A DNA stretch of 14,242 nucleotides from Bacillota bacterium. GTDB taxonomy: Bacteria > Bacillota > Dethiobacteria > DTU022. The notes beneath the pieces are model-generated. The model saw only the letters and a program-made list of their open reading frames with translations. It was not told where the DNA came from and made no database searches. Both the position numbers and the translations under genes were made by a program. This document shows, in pieces, positions 6,814 through 14,032 of this stretch (position 1 is the stretch's first letter; the number at the start of each line of letters is the position of its first letter). The stretch lies in assembly GCA_012510625.1 (NCBI GenBank), contig JAAZHP010000259.1:1-14242 (forward strand). Direction: 5' to 3'.

Positions 6814-8835
6814 CTACAACAGCTTCTCTGTAACCTTTTCAATGAGCCCCTCTTCGACCAGGTAAGGCAGGGTGATCTGCCCTGCGCCTGCCTGTTCGCG
6901 GTTGAATTCAATGCCTGTTGTAAGCGAATTCTTATTCCTGGCCCAGGCGCGGCGGGCTACGCCGCAGGTAACATCCCAGAGCAGGGCAGACTTGATCGTT
7001 TCATCAACCCGCTCGCTTCCGTCCAGGACCAGCCCGAAGCCGCCGTTAATGGCCTTGCCTATCCCGACTCCGCCGCCGTTATGCAGGGCCACCAGGCTCA
7101 TCCCCCGGGCGGCGTTTCCGGCAAAACAATGCGCCGCCATATCGGCCATGACGTTGCTGCCGTCCTTGATGTTCGCCGTCTCCCGGAAGGGTGAATCGGT
7201 GCCGCTGACATCGTGATGGTCGCGCCCGATCATCACCGGGCCGATTTCGCCGCGGCGGACCATCTCGTTGAATTTCAGGGCGATGCGCACCCGTCCGGCG
7301 GCATCCTGGTAGAGAATACGCGCCTGGGAGCCGACAACAAGATTGTGCTTCTGCGCATCGCGGACCCAGACATAGTTATCGCGATCCTGGCTCCGGCGAT
7401 GGGGATCGATGCATGACATGGCTGCCCGGTCCGTCCTGGCCAGATCTTCAGGGTCCCCGCTGAGACAGACCCAGCGGAAGGGCCCGTAACCGTAATCGAA
7501 AAGCTCCGGCCCCATGATATCTTCCACGTAAGAGGGCCAGATGAAGCCGTCTTTTTCATCGCGGCCGTTTTTGGAGATCTCCTTCACCCCGGCATCAAAC
7601 ACCGCTTTCATGAACGAATTGCCGTAGTCAAAAAAGTAGCTCCCCCGGTCGACGAGAATCCTGATCAGCTCAAAATGGCGCCGCAGGCTGCGATCAACCA
7701 GTTTTTTGAATTCTGCCCGGTCGTCAGCCAGCAGGCGGGTCCGCTCGGCAAAGGTGAGCCCCTGCGGGCAGTAGCCTCCGTCGTATGGAGCGTGGCAGGA
7801 GGTCTGATCGGAGAGCAGATCCACCTTGATCCCGCGGGATACGACATATTCCAGCAGATCGACCACGTTGCCGTGGTAGGCGATGGAGAGGGGCTTCCCT
7901 TGCTGCAAGGCCTCGCCGGCAAGGCGGAAAGCTTCGTCAAGGTCAGCCGTGGCCCGGCTGACCCAGCCCTGATCCAGCCGGGTTTGAATGCGCGAGTCGT
8001 CTACTTCGGCAATAACCCCTACGCCGCCGGCTATCTCTATGGCCTTCGCCTGGGCTCCGCTCATCCCGCCGAGTCCCGAGGAGATAAAAAGCCGCCCTTT
8101 CAAGTCGCCATCGGCCGGTACCTGCAGCTTTAAACGGCCGGCGTTTAGCAGCGTGTTAAAAGTGCCGTGGACAATGCCCTGAGGGCCGATATACATCCAT
8201 CCCCCGGCGGTCATCTGGCCGTAGCTGGCCGCGCCCATCTGGGCGGCAATCTCCCAGTCGTCCTGGTTGTCAAAAAGGCCCACCATCAGCCCGTTGGTAA
8301 TAATCACCCGCGGCGCTTCGGGACGCGACGGGAAGAGACCAAGAGGATGCCCCGACATGACGACGAGAGTTTGCTCTTCGGTAAGCGCCTGGAGATACTT
8401 TTTAATCAGGCGGTACTGCAGCCAGTTTTGGCAAACGCTGCCGGTCTCGCCGTAAGTAACCAGTTCGTAGGGATAGAGCGCAACCTCAAAGTCGAGATTG
8501 TTGTCAATCATCAGCTGGAATGCTTTCCCGGCAAGACAGTTGCCGGTGTATTGTTCGATAGGTTTGGCATAAATTCGTCCGGGGGGGCGGTAGCGGTAGG
8601 CATAAATTCTCCCCCGGGTTAGAAGTTCATTTAAAAATTCCGGAGCCAGCTTTTCGTGAAGGCTTTCCGGCACGTAGCGCAGCGCGTTTTTCAGGGCTGT
8701 TTTAGCCTGCTCCCTGGTCAAGCGAAAGCCGCGGTCCGGCGCCCGGCGGATGCCGGGCACAAAATCCGGCATTTCGGGCAAAGATGAGTCAAGTTTGATC
8801 GTCATCGCGCCGGCAATATCCAAGTTGGTTACCAT
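6814..8835 (-). CDS. hutU: Urocanate hydratase (urocanase), long eukaryote-like form
   Basis: Catalyses hydration of urocanate to imidazolone propionate, the second step of histidine breakdown, with tightly bound NAD+ as electrophile. At 673 residues it is well above the ~550-560 residue Bacillus/Pseudomonas enzymes and close to animal UROC1 (about 676). It shares recognisable UROC1 blocks: ALRYVPESLHEKLAPEF near 51-67, PIEQY near 92, a MTEEQTL-like TEEQTLVV..SGHPLGLFPS, and SYGQMTAG near 204. The NAD-binding glycine-rich loop SGLGGMSGAQAKA is at 253-265, and the conserved active-site cysteine is C457 in YGPFRWVCLSGDPEDL. Also seen: RDHHDVSGTDSPFRETANI and ALHNGGGVG. ATG 8835 has GGGAGG about 9 nt upstream. 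It is the last catabolic gene before the importer and 66 nt after fchA. Confidence 0.97.
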   Translation of the reverse strand: MVTNLDIAGAMTIKLDSSLPEMPDFVPGIRRAPDRGFRLTREQAKTALKNALRYVPESLHEKLAPEFLNELLTRGRIYAYRYRPPGRIYAKPIEQYTGNCLAGKAFQLMIDNNLDFEVALYPYELVTYGETGSVCQNWLQYRLIKKYLQALTEEQTLVVMSGHPLGLFPSRPEAPRVIITNGLMVGLFDNQDDWEIAAQMGAASYGQMTAGGWMYIGPQGIVHGTFNTLLNAGRLKLQVPADGDLKGRLFISSGLGGMSGAQAKAIEIAGGVGVIAEVDDSRIQTRLDQGWVSRATADLDEAFRLAGEALQQGKPLSIAYHGNVVDLLEYVVSRGIKVDLLSDQTSCHAPYDGGYCPQGLTFAERTRLLADDRAEFKKLVDRSLRRHFELIRILVDRGSYFFDYGNSFMKAVFDAGVKEISKNGRDEKDGFIWPSYVEDIMGPELFDYGYGPFRWVCLSGDPEDLARTDRAAMSCIDPHRRSQDRDNYVWVRDAQKHNLVVGSQARILYQDAAGRVRIALKFNEMVRRGEIGPVMIGRDHHDVSGTDSPFRETANIKDGSNVMADMAAHCFAGNAARGMSLVALHNGGGVGIGKAINGGFGLVLDGSERVDETIKSALLWDVTCGVARRAWARNKNSLTTGIEFNREQAGAGQITLPYLVEEGLIEKVTEKLL

Positions 8836-8901
8836 TGATCCAACCTCCCTGATTTTTCTGGCTGTTATGCGTTCACCCGGCCTCCCGCCGCAGGTGCAGG
8901 A

Positions 8902-9528
8902 TCAGATGAGACGGCCCCGGAGCTGATCGCTGATCTCTTCCTGAAGGAGTTTCGCCGCGCTGCGGATTTTCCCGGCCTGCGACTCCATCTCCTCTTTAAA
9001 CGCAGCATCCTTAATCTGGTCAAGGTTTATGGCCACGTTGGCCAGGGCACCTTCGATCCCGCTCTGGGCCATCAAGGCCGCCACGTAAGCATCGCTCCAG
9101 GTATTGGGGTTGCCCTCCGCAATCGCCCAGAGGGATAAACGCAAAATCTCCAGGGAGCTCTGCGCCACCTGCAGCGGAAGCCGCGTTGCTTCCTGCAGCG
9201 CCTCCTGGATAGCGCGGGATCGTTCTTCTTTTTGCGCTGCGTTTTCCCTGGGCATCCGGTATGCCGCCACAACGCGGTTGTAGGCCGCGGTATCCGCGTC
9301 GACATCCTGCTGCAATAAGCTCTGAAGCCGGATCGATTCCCTTAAATATTTTTGAACCTGCAGCTCCTTTTCCCCGCCGCCGCACCTCCCGGCAGTAAAG
9401 CGGGCTACCATGGCCAGCAGGGAGGCGGCGATGCTGCCGGCAAGGGCGGAAACGCTGCCACCGCCCGGAGCCGGTGAATCAGAGGCCAGCTCATCCAAGA
9501 ATTCCTGCACCGTCATTTCAATATACAA
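8902..9528 (-). CDS. fchA: Formimidoyltetrahydrofolate cyclodeaminase
   Basis: Converts 5-formimino-THF to 5,10-methenyl-THF plus ammonia, capturing the one-carbon unit from histidine. The 208-residue protein has the cyclodeaminase hallmark SDSPAPGGGSVSALAGS near its N-terminus and a DVDADTAAYNRV segment, corresponding to the C-terminal domain of animal FTCD, here a separate gene. The frame is open to a TTG at 9546, but AAAGGAG at 9543-9537 lies inside that extension and is spaced 8 nt from the TTG at 9528, which gives a start just before the conserved MTVQEFLDELASDSPAPGGG; I therefore chose 9528. It follows ftcD by 31 nt and precedes hutU. Confidence 0.93.
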   Translation of the reverse strand: MYIEMTVQEFLDELASDSPAPGGGSVSALAGSIAASLLAMVARFTAGRCGGGEKELQVQKYLRESIRLQSLLQQDVDADTAAYNRVVAAYRMPRENAAQKEERSRAIQEALQEATRLPLQVAQSSLEILRLSLWAIAEGNPNTWSDAYVAALMAQSGIEGALANVAINLDQIKDAAFKEEMESQAGKIRSAAKLLQEEISDQLRGRLI

Positions 9529-9536
9529 GGCCTGAT

Positions 9537-9543
9537 CTCCTTT
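9537..9543 (-). promoter_or_regulatory. Ribosome binding site that sets the fchA start
   Basis: AAAGGAG on the minus strand, 8 nt before TTG 9528. It overlaps the second and third codons of the longer open frame beginning at 9546, which makes that earlier TTG an unlikely start. Confidence 0.7.
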
Positions 9544-9559
9544 CAACTGCAGTGAAGCT

Positions 9560-10456
9560 TTAAATTTCAGTCAATCTTTTCTCCAGCACCTGCCCGGAAT
9601 GGAAGCCCTGCAGGCGCAGATAGAAGGCCGCCGCATCGAGCAGCGCCTCCATGGGGAGCAAACCGACAATCTCGCTGCTGCTGATGGCCACGCCATAGCG
9701 GGCAGCCTCGCTCTTCACCGTTTCAAAAATACGCGCCAGCGAGACCAGGCGGTAATCGCATACATTAATCGTCACCTGGGCGGCGCCGGTTTCTTCGATC
9801 AAAACTCCCAGGGCCTTGATGCTGGGGTAGCCACCGCTGCTGCCCCGGATGGACCGGGCTATTCTGCGGGCCACCTTAACATCGCTGCAGTTGAGGTTTA
9901 TATTAAAGGCAATCAGCGGGGGGCGCGCGCCCACGGCGGTAGCCCCCGCGGTGGGATGCAGCCGCGGCGGTCCAAAATCGGGCCGGCGGTCCGGTTGCCT
10001 GATCGCCTCCTTGAGCCCTTCATATTCACCGCGGCGCACCGCGGCCAGGTTCTTCCTTTCTGCCGCAAGGGCCGCCTCTTCATAAAGGTAGACCGGGATG
10101 CCCAGCTTTTCGCCAATTTCCCGGCCCAGTTCCCGCGCCAGGGCTACGCATTCATCCATGGAGACGCCGCTTATGGGCACCAGCGGGATCACATCGGTGG
10201 CGCCGATGCGCGGATGCTCCCCGCGGTGCTGCTCCATATCGATAAGCTCCGCCGCCCGCCGGGCTGCCCGCAGGGCGGCTTCCTTTACCGCAGCGGGTTC
10301 GCCGGCGAAGGTAAAAACGCTGCGGTTGTGGCTGGCGTCGGAGGATTGATCAAGCATCTTTATCCCCGGGACAGATATTATCGCCCGGGCGATCTCCTGG
10401 ACAACCTCCGGGCGCCGGCCTTCACTGAAATTGGGAACGCATTCGATTAGTTTCAT
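9560..10456 (-). CDS. ftcD: Glutamate formimidoyltransferase
   Basis: Transfers the formimino group of N-formimino-L-glutamate to tetrahydrofolate, giving glutamate and 5-formimino-THF, so this hut pathway uses the folate route rather than the HutG formamide route. The 298-residue protein matches the N-terminal half of animal FTCD: LIECVPNFSEGRRPEVV at 3-19, DSSD/ASHNRSVFTF near 37-50, and HRGEHPRIGATDVIP near 77-91, whose His81 corresponds to the catalytic His82 of the mammalian enzyme. PDFGP, IAFNINL and GLLPMEALLDAAAFY are also family blocks. ATG 10456 overlaps the hutI stop as ATGA, and AGGAGG lies 6 nt upstream, indicating translational coupling. fchA follows directly. Confidence 0.97.
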   Translation of the reverse strand: MKLIECVPNFSEGRRPEVVQEIARAIISVPGIKMLDQSSDASHNRSVFTFAGEPAAVKEAALRAARRAAELIDMEQHRGEHPRIGATDVIPLVPISGVSMDECVALARELGREIGEKLGIPVYLYEEAALAAERKNLAAVRRGEYEGLKEAIRQPDRRPDFGPPRLHPTAGATAVGARPPLIAFNINLNCSDVKVARRIARSIRGSSGGYPSIKALGVLIEETGAAQVTINVCDYRLVSLARIFETVKSEAARYGVAISSSEIVGLLPMEALLDAAAFYLRLQGFHSGQVLEKRLTEI

Positions 10457-11721
10457 GATTTTCCTCCTGCAACCAGGCGGCCTGCCTTGATCACCTTGTC
10501 GACCAGGTTGGTTCCAAAACGGTAGGCGATGCTGCGGTAATCGGCGGCGTCAAAAATCACCAGGTCGGCTTTCTTGCCCACTTCGATGCTGCCCAGTTCG
10601 GAAGCCCGCCCGATAGCATGGGCCGCATTAATCGTTACCGCCGAAATTGCCTCGGCCGGGGTCATCTTTAACTGCCGGCAGGCTATCCCCATCACCACCG
10701 GCAGGGAGTTGACCGGAGAGCTCCCCGGGTTAAAGTCACCGGCCAGGGCCACGGCCACCCCCGCAGCAATCATCTCTCTCGCGGGAGCATATTTACTCCC
10801 CATAAGGCAGAACGTGGTAGCCGGCAAGAGTACAGCCACCGTATTCGAGGCGGCAAGCCTTTCAATTCCCCGCGGCGTAACAGCCACGAGATGGTCTGCT
10901 GAAAGGGCTCCCAGCTCCACCGCCAGCTCCGCCCCTCCGAGGGGGACGATTTCGTCGGCATGCAGCTTCAGCGCAAAGCCCAACTTCCGCGCCGCCTCCA
11001 GAACCCGGCGGCTTTGCTCCACACTAAAAACACCCTCCTCGCAGAAAACATCACAGCATTCCGCCAGGCCCGAACAGGCCACCGCCGGCAGCATCTCGCC
11101 GATAACCAATTCGACAAAAGCATCCGGTTTACCCTTGTATTCTTCGGGAATAGCATGAGCGCCCAAAAAAGTGGGCACCAGCTCCACCGGCTGCATCTTC
11201 TGCAGGGACCGGATAGCCCGCAGCTGCTTCAGTTCATCGGCAACTGTAAGCCCATAGCCGCTCTTGACCTCGGCGGTGGTGGTGCCCTGGGAAAGCATCT
11301 CGGCGAGGTATTTCTCCCCTATCCGGATCAACTCGTCTTCGCCGGCAGCCCTGGTGGAGCGCACGGTGCTGAGGATGCCGCCGCCCCGGGCCAGGATATC
11401 CAGGTAGGCCGCTCCCTTGATTTTCATCTCAAATTCATCTTCGCGAGACCCTGCAAAAACCAGGTGCGTATGCGGATCCACCAGGCCGGGCAGCACCACC
11501 TTGCCGCCGGCGTCGATGAGCATGGCATCTCCGGTCAATTCAACCTGCTTCATCACGTCAGCGGTGGAGCCGGCGGCGACAATCAGGCCCTCTTTGGCCG
11601 CTACAGCGCCGTCATTGATAATGCCCAGTTCATTCAGCTCGGGGCCTCGCTTCGGCCTCTCGCTGTAACCGGCAGCAGTAATCAGCTGCCCGGCATTAAT
11701 CACTGCAAAGTCAGCTTTCAC
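10453..11721 (-). CDS. hutI: Imidazolonepropionase
   Basis: Hydrolyses 4-imidazolone-5-propionate to N-formimino-L-glutamate, the third step. At 422 residues it equals the Bacillus enzyme (about 421). Amidohydrolase metal ligands are visible: HTH in DPHTHLVFAGSRE (H84, H86), H189 in GAHAIPEE, H254 in LKLHADEI, and D329 in GDFNPGSSP; the family-specific ARGGGILSTVRSTR and TTTAEVKSGYGL segments are intact. The start is a GTG at 11721 (an in-frame TGA lies 9 nt upstream, so no earlier start in this frame is possible), preceded by a modest AAGGCGGGG. It follows hutH by 47 nt and overlaps ftcD by 4 nt. The gap contains a small inverted repeat, GATACA/TGTATC, with no T-run. Confidence 0.97.
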   Translation of the reverse strand: MKADFAVINAGQLITAAGYSERPKRGPELNELGIINDGAVAAKEGLIVAAGSTADVMKQVELTGDAMLIDAGGKVVLPGLVDPHTHLVFAGSREDEFEMKIKGAAYLDILARGGGILSTVRSTRAAGEDELIRIGEKYLAEMLSQGTTTAEVKSGYGLTVADELKQLRAIRSLQKMQPVELVPTFLGAHAIPEEYKGKPDAFVELVIGEMLPAVACSGLAECCDVFCEEGVFSVEQSRRVLEAARKLGFALKLHADEIVPLGGAELAVELGALSADHLVAVTPRGIERLAASNTVAVLLPATTFCLMGSKYAPAREMIAAGVAVALAGDFNPGSSPVNSLPVVMGIACRQLKMTPAEAISAVTINAAHAIGRASELGSIEVGKKADLVIFDAADYRSIAYRFGTNLVDKVIKAGRLVAGGKS

Positions 11722-11768
11722 TTTTTCTCATCCCCGCCTTTCTGCGGATACAGCGCATGTATCTTATT

Positions 11769-13319
11769 CTACAACGGCAGTAGACTGCCGGCCGCTTCTT
11801 CAACCTCGCGGACAATCCGGCCGCTTTGCATAAGTTCGTAAACAGACTGTAAATCTTTATAGAGAATCCGGTCGCCGTCATCCTGCGGGAGGATTCCGCT
11901 AAGCAGCCGGAAAGCGGCGCCGCTGCCCAAGCCGGGGCGGTGAGAGATAAAGCGCATCGCCCGGGCCGCCGCCAGCAGCTCGGCGGCAATAACCCAGGCA
12001 ATGTTTCGCACCACCTGCCGGCCCTTGTAAGCGGCGATAGAACCCATGCTCACGTGATCTTCCTGATTGCCCGAAGTGGGTATGGAATCCACACTGGCCG
12101 GGTGGGCCAGGACCTTGCCTTCGGAAACAAGCGCCGCTGCGGCATACTGCAAAAGCATCAGCCCGGAATTTAAACCTCCGTTTTCGGTGAGAAAAGCCGG
12201 CAGCCCGTTGTTCAGGGCCGGATTAACCAGCCTCTCGATCCGCCGCTCGGAGATATTGCCCAGTTCATTTACAGCTATAGCCAGAAAGTCAAGAGCCAGG
12301 GCCAGCGGCTGCCCGTGAAAATTGCCGCAGCTGATCACCTCTCCGCTCTCCGGGAATATCAAGGGGTTGTCGGTAGCGGAGTTGATTTCAATTTCAAGAA
12401 CACCCTGGGTATATTTTAACGCATCCAGGGTGGCGCCGTGCACCTGGGGAATGCAGCGCAGAGTATAGGCATCCTGAATCCGCTTCTGTTCCCGCCGGGT
12501 CAGCAGATCGCTCCCCTGGAGCAGCTTAAGCATCATGGCGGCACAGATCCTCTGTCCGCCGTGAGGCCGCAGTTCGTGCACTTTCGGGTCAAAAGCTGAA
12601 ACTATTCCCTCCAGCGCTTCAAAAGTCATTGCCGCGGCAATAGAGGCGGATTTGAAGAGCTCGATGGCATCAAGAAAAGCCAGGGAACCCAGGGCGCTCA
12701 TATACTGCGTCCCGTTAATCAGGGCCAACCCCTCTTTGGCTGTCAGTTTAAGCGGCCGCAGCCCGGCTTTTTGAAGCGCCTCTTTCGAAGAGACTGGCTT
12801 GCCGCAGTACTCCACTTCGCCCAAACCAATCATGGCCAGGGCAATATGGGCCAGCGGGATTAAGTCTCCGCTGGCGCCGACCGATCCCTTGCCCGGAACA
12901 ACCGGGTGAATCTCTTTATTGAGCATATTTAGCAGAAGCTCTACCACTTCAATCCGGACCCCGGAAAAGCCCTTAGTCAGCGAATTGGCCCTCAGGAGCA
13001 TCATTGCCCTGACCACCTCGTGGGGCAGCGGTTCACCCACTCCGCAGGCGTGGCTCATGATAATGTTTTCCTGCAGGGTATCGCTGTCTTCCCGTGAAAT
13101 TAAAACATCGCTGAAACGGCCAAATCCAGTGGTAACACCGTAAACGACTTTCTCCTGTGCGAGGATATTTTCCACGATCGCTCTTGATTTAAGCAGTTTT
13201 TCCCGGCCGGAGGGGTGCAGGGCTACCGGAGCTCTTCTCCGGGCCACAGCCAGGATCTGCTCCAGGGTTAAATTTTCACCGTCGATAAGTACTTTGTCTG
13301 CTGAATTTTGCGCTGGCAT
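11769..13319 (-). CDS. hutH: Histidine ammonia-lyase
   Basis: Non-oxidatively deaminates L-histidine to trans-urocanate and ammonia, the first step. The 516-residue protein carries the autocatalytic MIO prosthetic-group triad Ala149-Ser150-Gly151 in GSVGASGDLIPLAH. Active-site residues equivalent to those of the Pseudomonas enzyme are all present: Tyr60 (VVYGVTTGFG), His90 (SHACGVGEPL), Asn202 (LINGTQ), Tyr285 and Arg288 (QDAYTLRC), Phe334 (GNFHGQP) and Glu420 (GNQEDHVSMG). This supports genuine histidine lyase rather than tyrosine/phenylalanine lyase; activity on N-methylated histidine cannot be judged. ATG 13319 is preceded by a purine-rich run with AAGGAG 8 nt upstream. It is the first structural gene behind the HutP-controlled terminator. 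Confidence 0.98.
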   Translation of the reverse strand: MPAQNSADKVLIDGENLTLEQILAVARRRAPVALHPSGREKLLKSRAIVENILAQEKVVYGVTTGFGRFSDVLISREDSDTLQENIIMSHACGVGEPLPHEVVRAMMLLRANSLTKGFSGVRIEVVELLLNMLNKEIHPVVPGKGSVGASGDLIPLAHIALAMIGLGEVEYCGKPVSSKEALQKAGLRPLKLTAKEGLALINGTQYMSALGSLAFLDAIELFKSASIAAAMTFEALEGIVSAFDPKVHELRPHGGQRICAAMMLKLLQGSDLLTRREQKRIQDAYTLRCIPQVHGATLDALKYTQGVLEIEINSATDNPLIFPESGEVISCGNFHGQPLALALDFLAIAVNELGNISERRIERLVNPALNNGLPAFLTENGGLNSGLMLLQYAAAALVSEGKVLAHPASVDSIPTSGNQEDHVSMGSIAAYKGRQVVRNIAWVIAAELLAAARAMRFISHRPGLGSGAAFRLLSGILPQDDGDRILYKDLQSVYELMQSGRIVREVEEAAGSLLPL

Positions 13320-13339
13320 CTCCTTTTCTCCTTCTCCTC

Positions 13340-13384
13340 AAAACAAAAGGGAGCAGAACGCAAACGGATTGCGTCTCTACTCCC
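13340..13384 (-). terminator. Intrinsic terminator in the hutH leader (regulated attenuator)
   Basis: On the minus strand GGGAG.AGA.ACGCAA (13384-13369) pairs with TTTGCGTTCTGCTCCC (13364-13349): about 12 pairs with one bulged G (13375) and one T-G wobble (13379-13354), loop TCCGT, then the T-run TTTTGTTTT (13348-13340). It ends only 20 nt before the hutH start codon and after the hutP stop, so it would block hutH and everything downstream unless prevented. Its 5' arm overlaps the HutP-type binding site, exactly the geometry expected for HutP antitermination. Confidence 0.85.
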
Positions 13385-13400
13385 TCATGGCTCATGACTT
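13377..13400 (-). promoter_or_regulatory. HutP RNA-binding site: four NAG triplets at 7-nt periodicity
   Basis: Read on the transcript: AAG (13400-13398), four nt, GAG (13393-13391), four nt, GAG (13386-13384), four nt, UAG (13379-13377). B. subtilis HutP, bound to L-histidine and Mg2+, recognises NAG triplets separated by 4 nt; that spacing is reproduced here three times in a row. The last two triplets lie at the base of and within the 5' arm of the terminator, so binding would compete with hairpin formation. The assignment is by pattern and by the adjacent hutP gene. Confidence 0.8.
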
Positions 13401-13439
13401 TGAGTAGATCCGGCGACAGCCTATATATTGTTGAAGCAC

Positions 13440-13451
13440 GAAAAATTTTTC
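13440..13451. repeat. 12-bp perfect palindrome near the predicted transcription start
   Basis: GAAAAATTTTTC, roughly +6 to +17 relative to the predicted start. It could be an operator or simply an AT-rich leader element; no known regulator motif is claimed. Confidence 0.35.
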
Positions 13452-13463
13452 TCTTCCGTTAAA

Positions 13464-13492
13464 ATTATAACACAAAAAGATGGGACCGGCAA
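13464..13492 (-). promoter_or_regulatory. Sigma-A-type promoter for the hutH operon
   Basis: On the minus strand TTGCCG (13492-13487; 4 of 6 to TTGACA), a 17-nt spacer, then a perfect TATAAT (13469-13464). Initiation would be near 13457, giving a leader of roughly 140 nt that contains the HutP-type site and terminator before hutH. The promoter lies between hutP and hutH, so hutH transcription need not start upstream of hutP. Confidence 0.75.
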
Positions 13493-13511
13493 ACAGTTAT
13501 TAGGACCTTCT

Positions 13512-13955
13512 TCAGATATGGTTAATGCCCAGCCCCATTACTTCGTGTTCATAACCCTTGATCGGGGCGCCGATAGTCCCGTAAAGGGCTACCGCCAGCC
13601 ATTCACCGTCGGAGTAATCCTCCGCAATACGCGGCCCCCGCACGATGCTGAAGATCAAGCCGGCGCTGCGCAGGATGCTTCCCAGGGCCACCTCGCCGCG
13701 GCAAACGCCGTGAAAAGCATCGAGAAGGGCATGGTAAATGGCATGTTCCTCCCGGTATTGGTCCTGCACCAGCCCTCTTCTTTTAGCCGCAGTCTCGACG
13801 GCAGCAAATATTTTTTCAGAATCCATGGACCCGGCCTTGCCCTTGTAAAACTTGTAGCCAACTTTTCCGGCAATTTGAACAAGTTCCCGCTCTTCAACCG
13901 GATCGCTTACCGCCAGCAGAACAGCCAGCTTCCCAATGGTAATCTTACCGTTCAA
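13512..13955 (-). CDS. hutP: Hut operon positive regulatory protein HutP (His-dependent antiterminator)
   Basis: A 147-residue RNA-binding antiterminator (B. subtilis HutP is about 148) that forms hexamers and, with L-histidine and Mg2+, binds NAG-repeat RNA to stop terminator formation ahead of hutH. Recognisable blocks: IGKLAVLLAV at the start, KAGSMDSEKIFAAVETAAKR in the middle, HAIYHALLDAFHGVCRGE with the histidines of the metal/effector site, LGSILRSAGLIFSIVRGP, and the hallmark C-terminus LYGTIGAPIKGYEHEVMGLGINHI in shortened form GTIGAPIKG..EHE..G.GINHI. The start is TTG at 13955 because an in-frame TGA lies 9 nt upstream, with GGGAGTG about 8 nt before it. The gene lies 77 nt after the transporter fragment and 192 nt before hutH. 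Confidence 0.95.
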   Translation of the reverse strand: MNGKITIGKLAVLLAVSDPVEERELVQIAGKVGYKFYKGKAGSMDSEKIFAAVETAAKRRGLVQDQYREEHAIYHALLDAFHGVCRGEVALGSILRSAGLIFSIVRGPRIAEDYSDGEWLAVALYGTIGAPIKGYEHEVMGLGINHI

Positions 13956-14032
13956 CCGGGTTCACTCCCATTCCAGGCATTTCTTCTCATCCTCGCTTTA
14001 TTGGCTCTTCTGTCTAGTTCTTCAGCAAACAA

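Noticed and set aside
9599..10450. 283-codon plus-strand open frame
   Set aside because: It lies wholly inside ftcD on the opposite strand, has no family features, and is a shadow of GC-rich coding sequence.
11747..11763. GATACA/TGTATC inverted repeat between hutH and hutI
   Set aside because: 6-bp stem without a T-run on the minus strand; it may be chance and does not look like a terminator.
10960..11841. 293-codon plus-strand open frame
   Set aside because: It lies opposite hutI and the hutH end; low-complexity composition and no recognisable domain, so a shadow frame.
13356..13374. cre-like catabolite-repression site in the hutH leader
   Set aside because: The apparent match is the loop and inner stem of the terminator, and the spacing does not fit the cre consensus.
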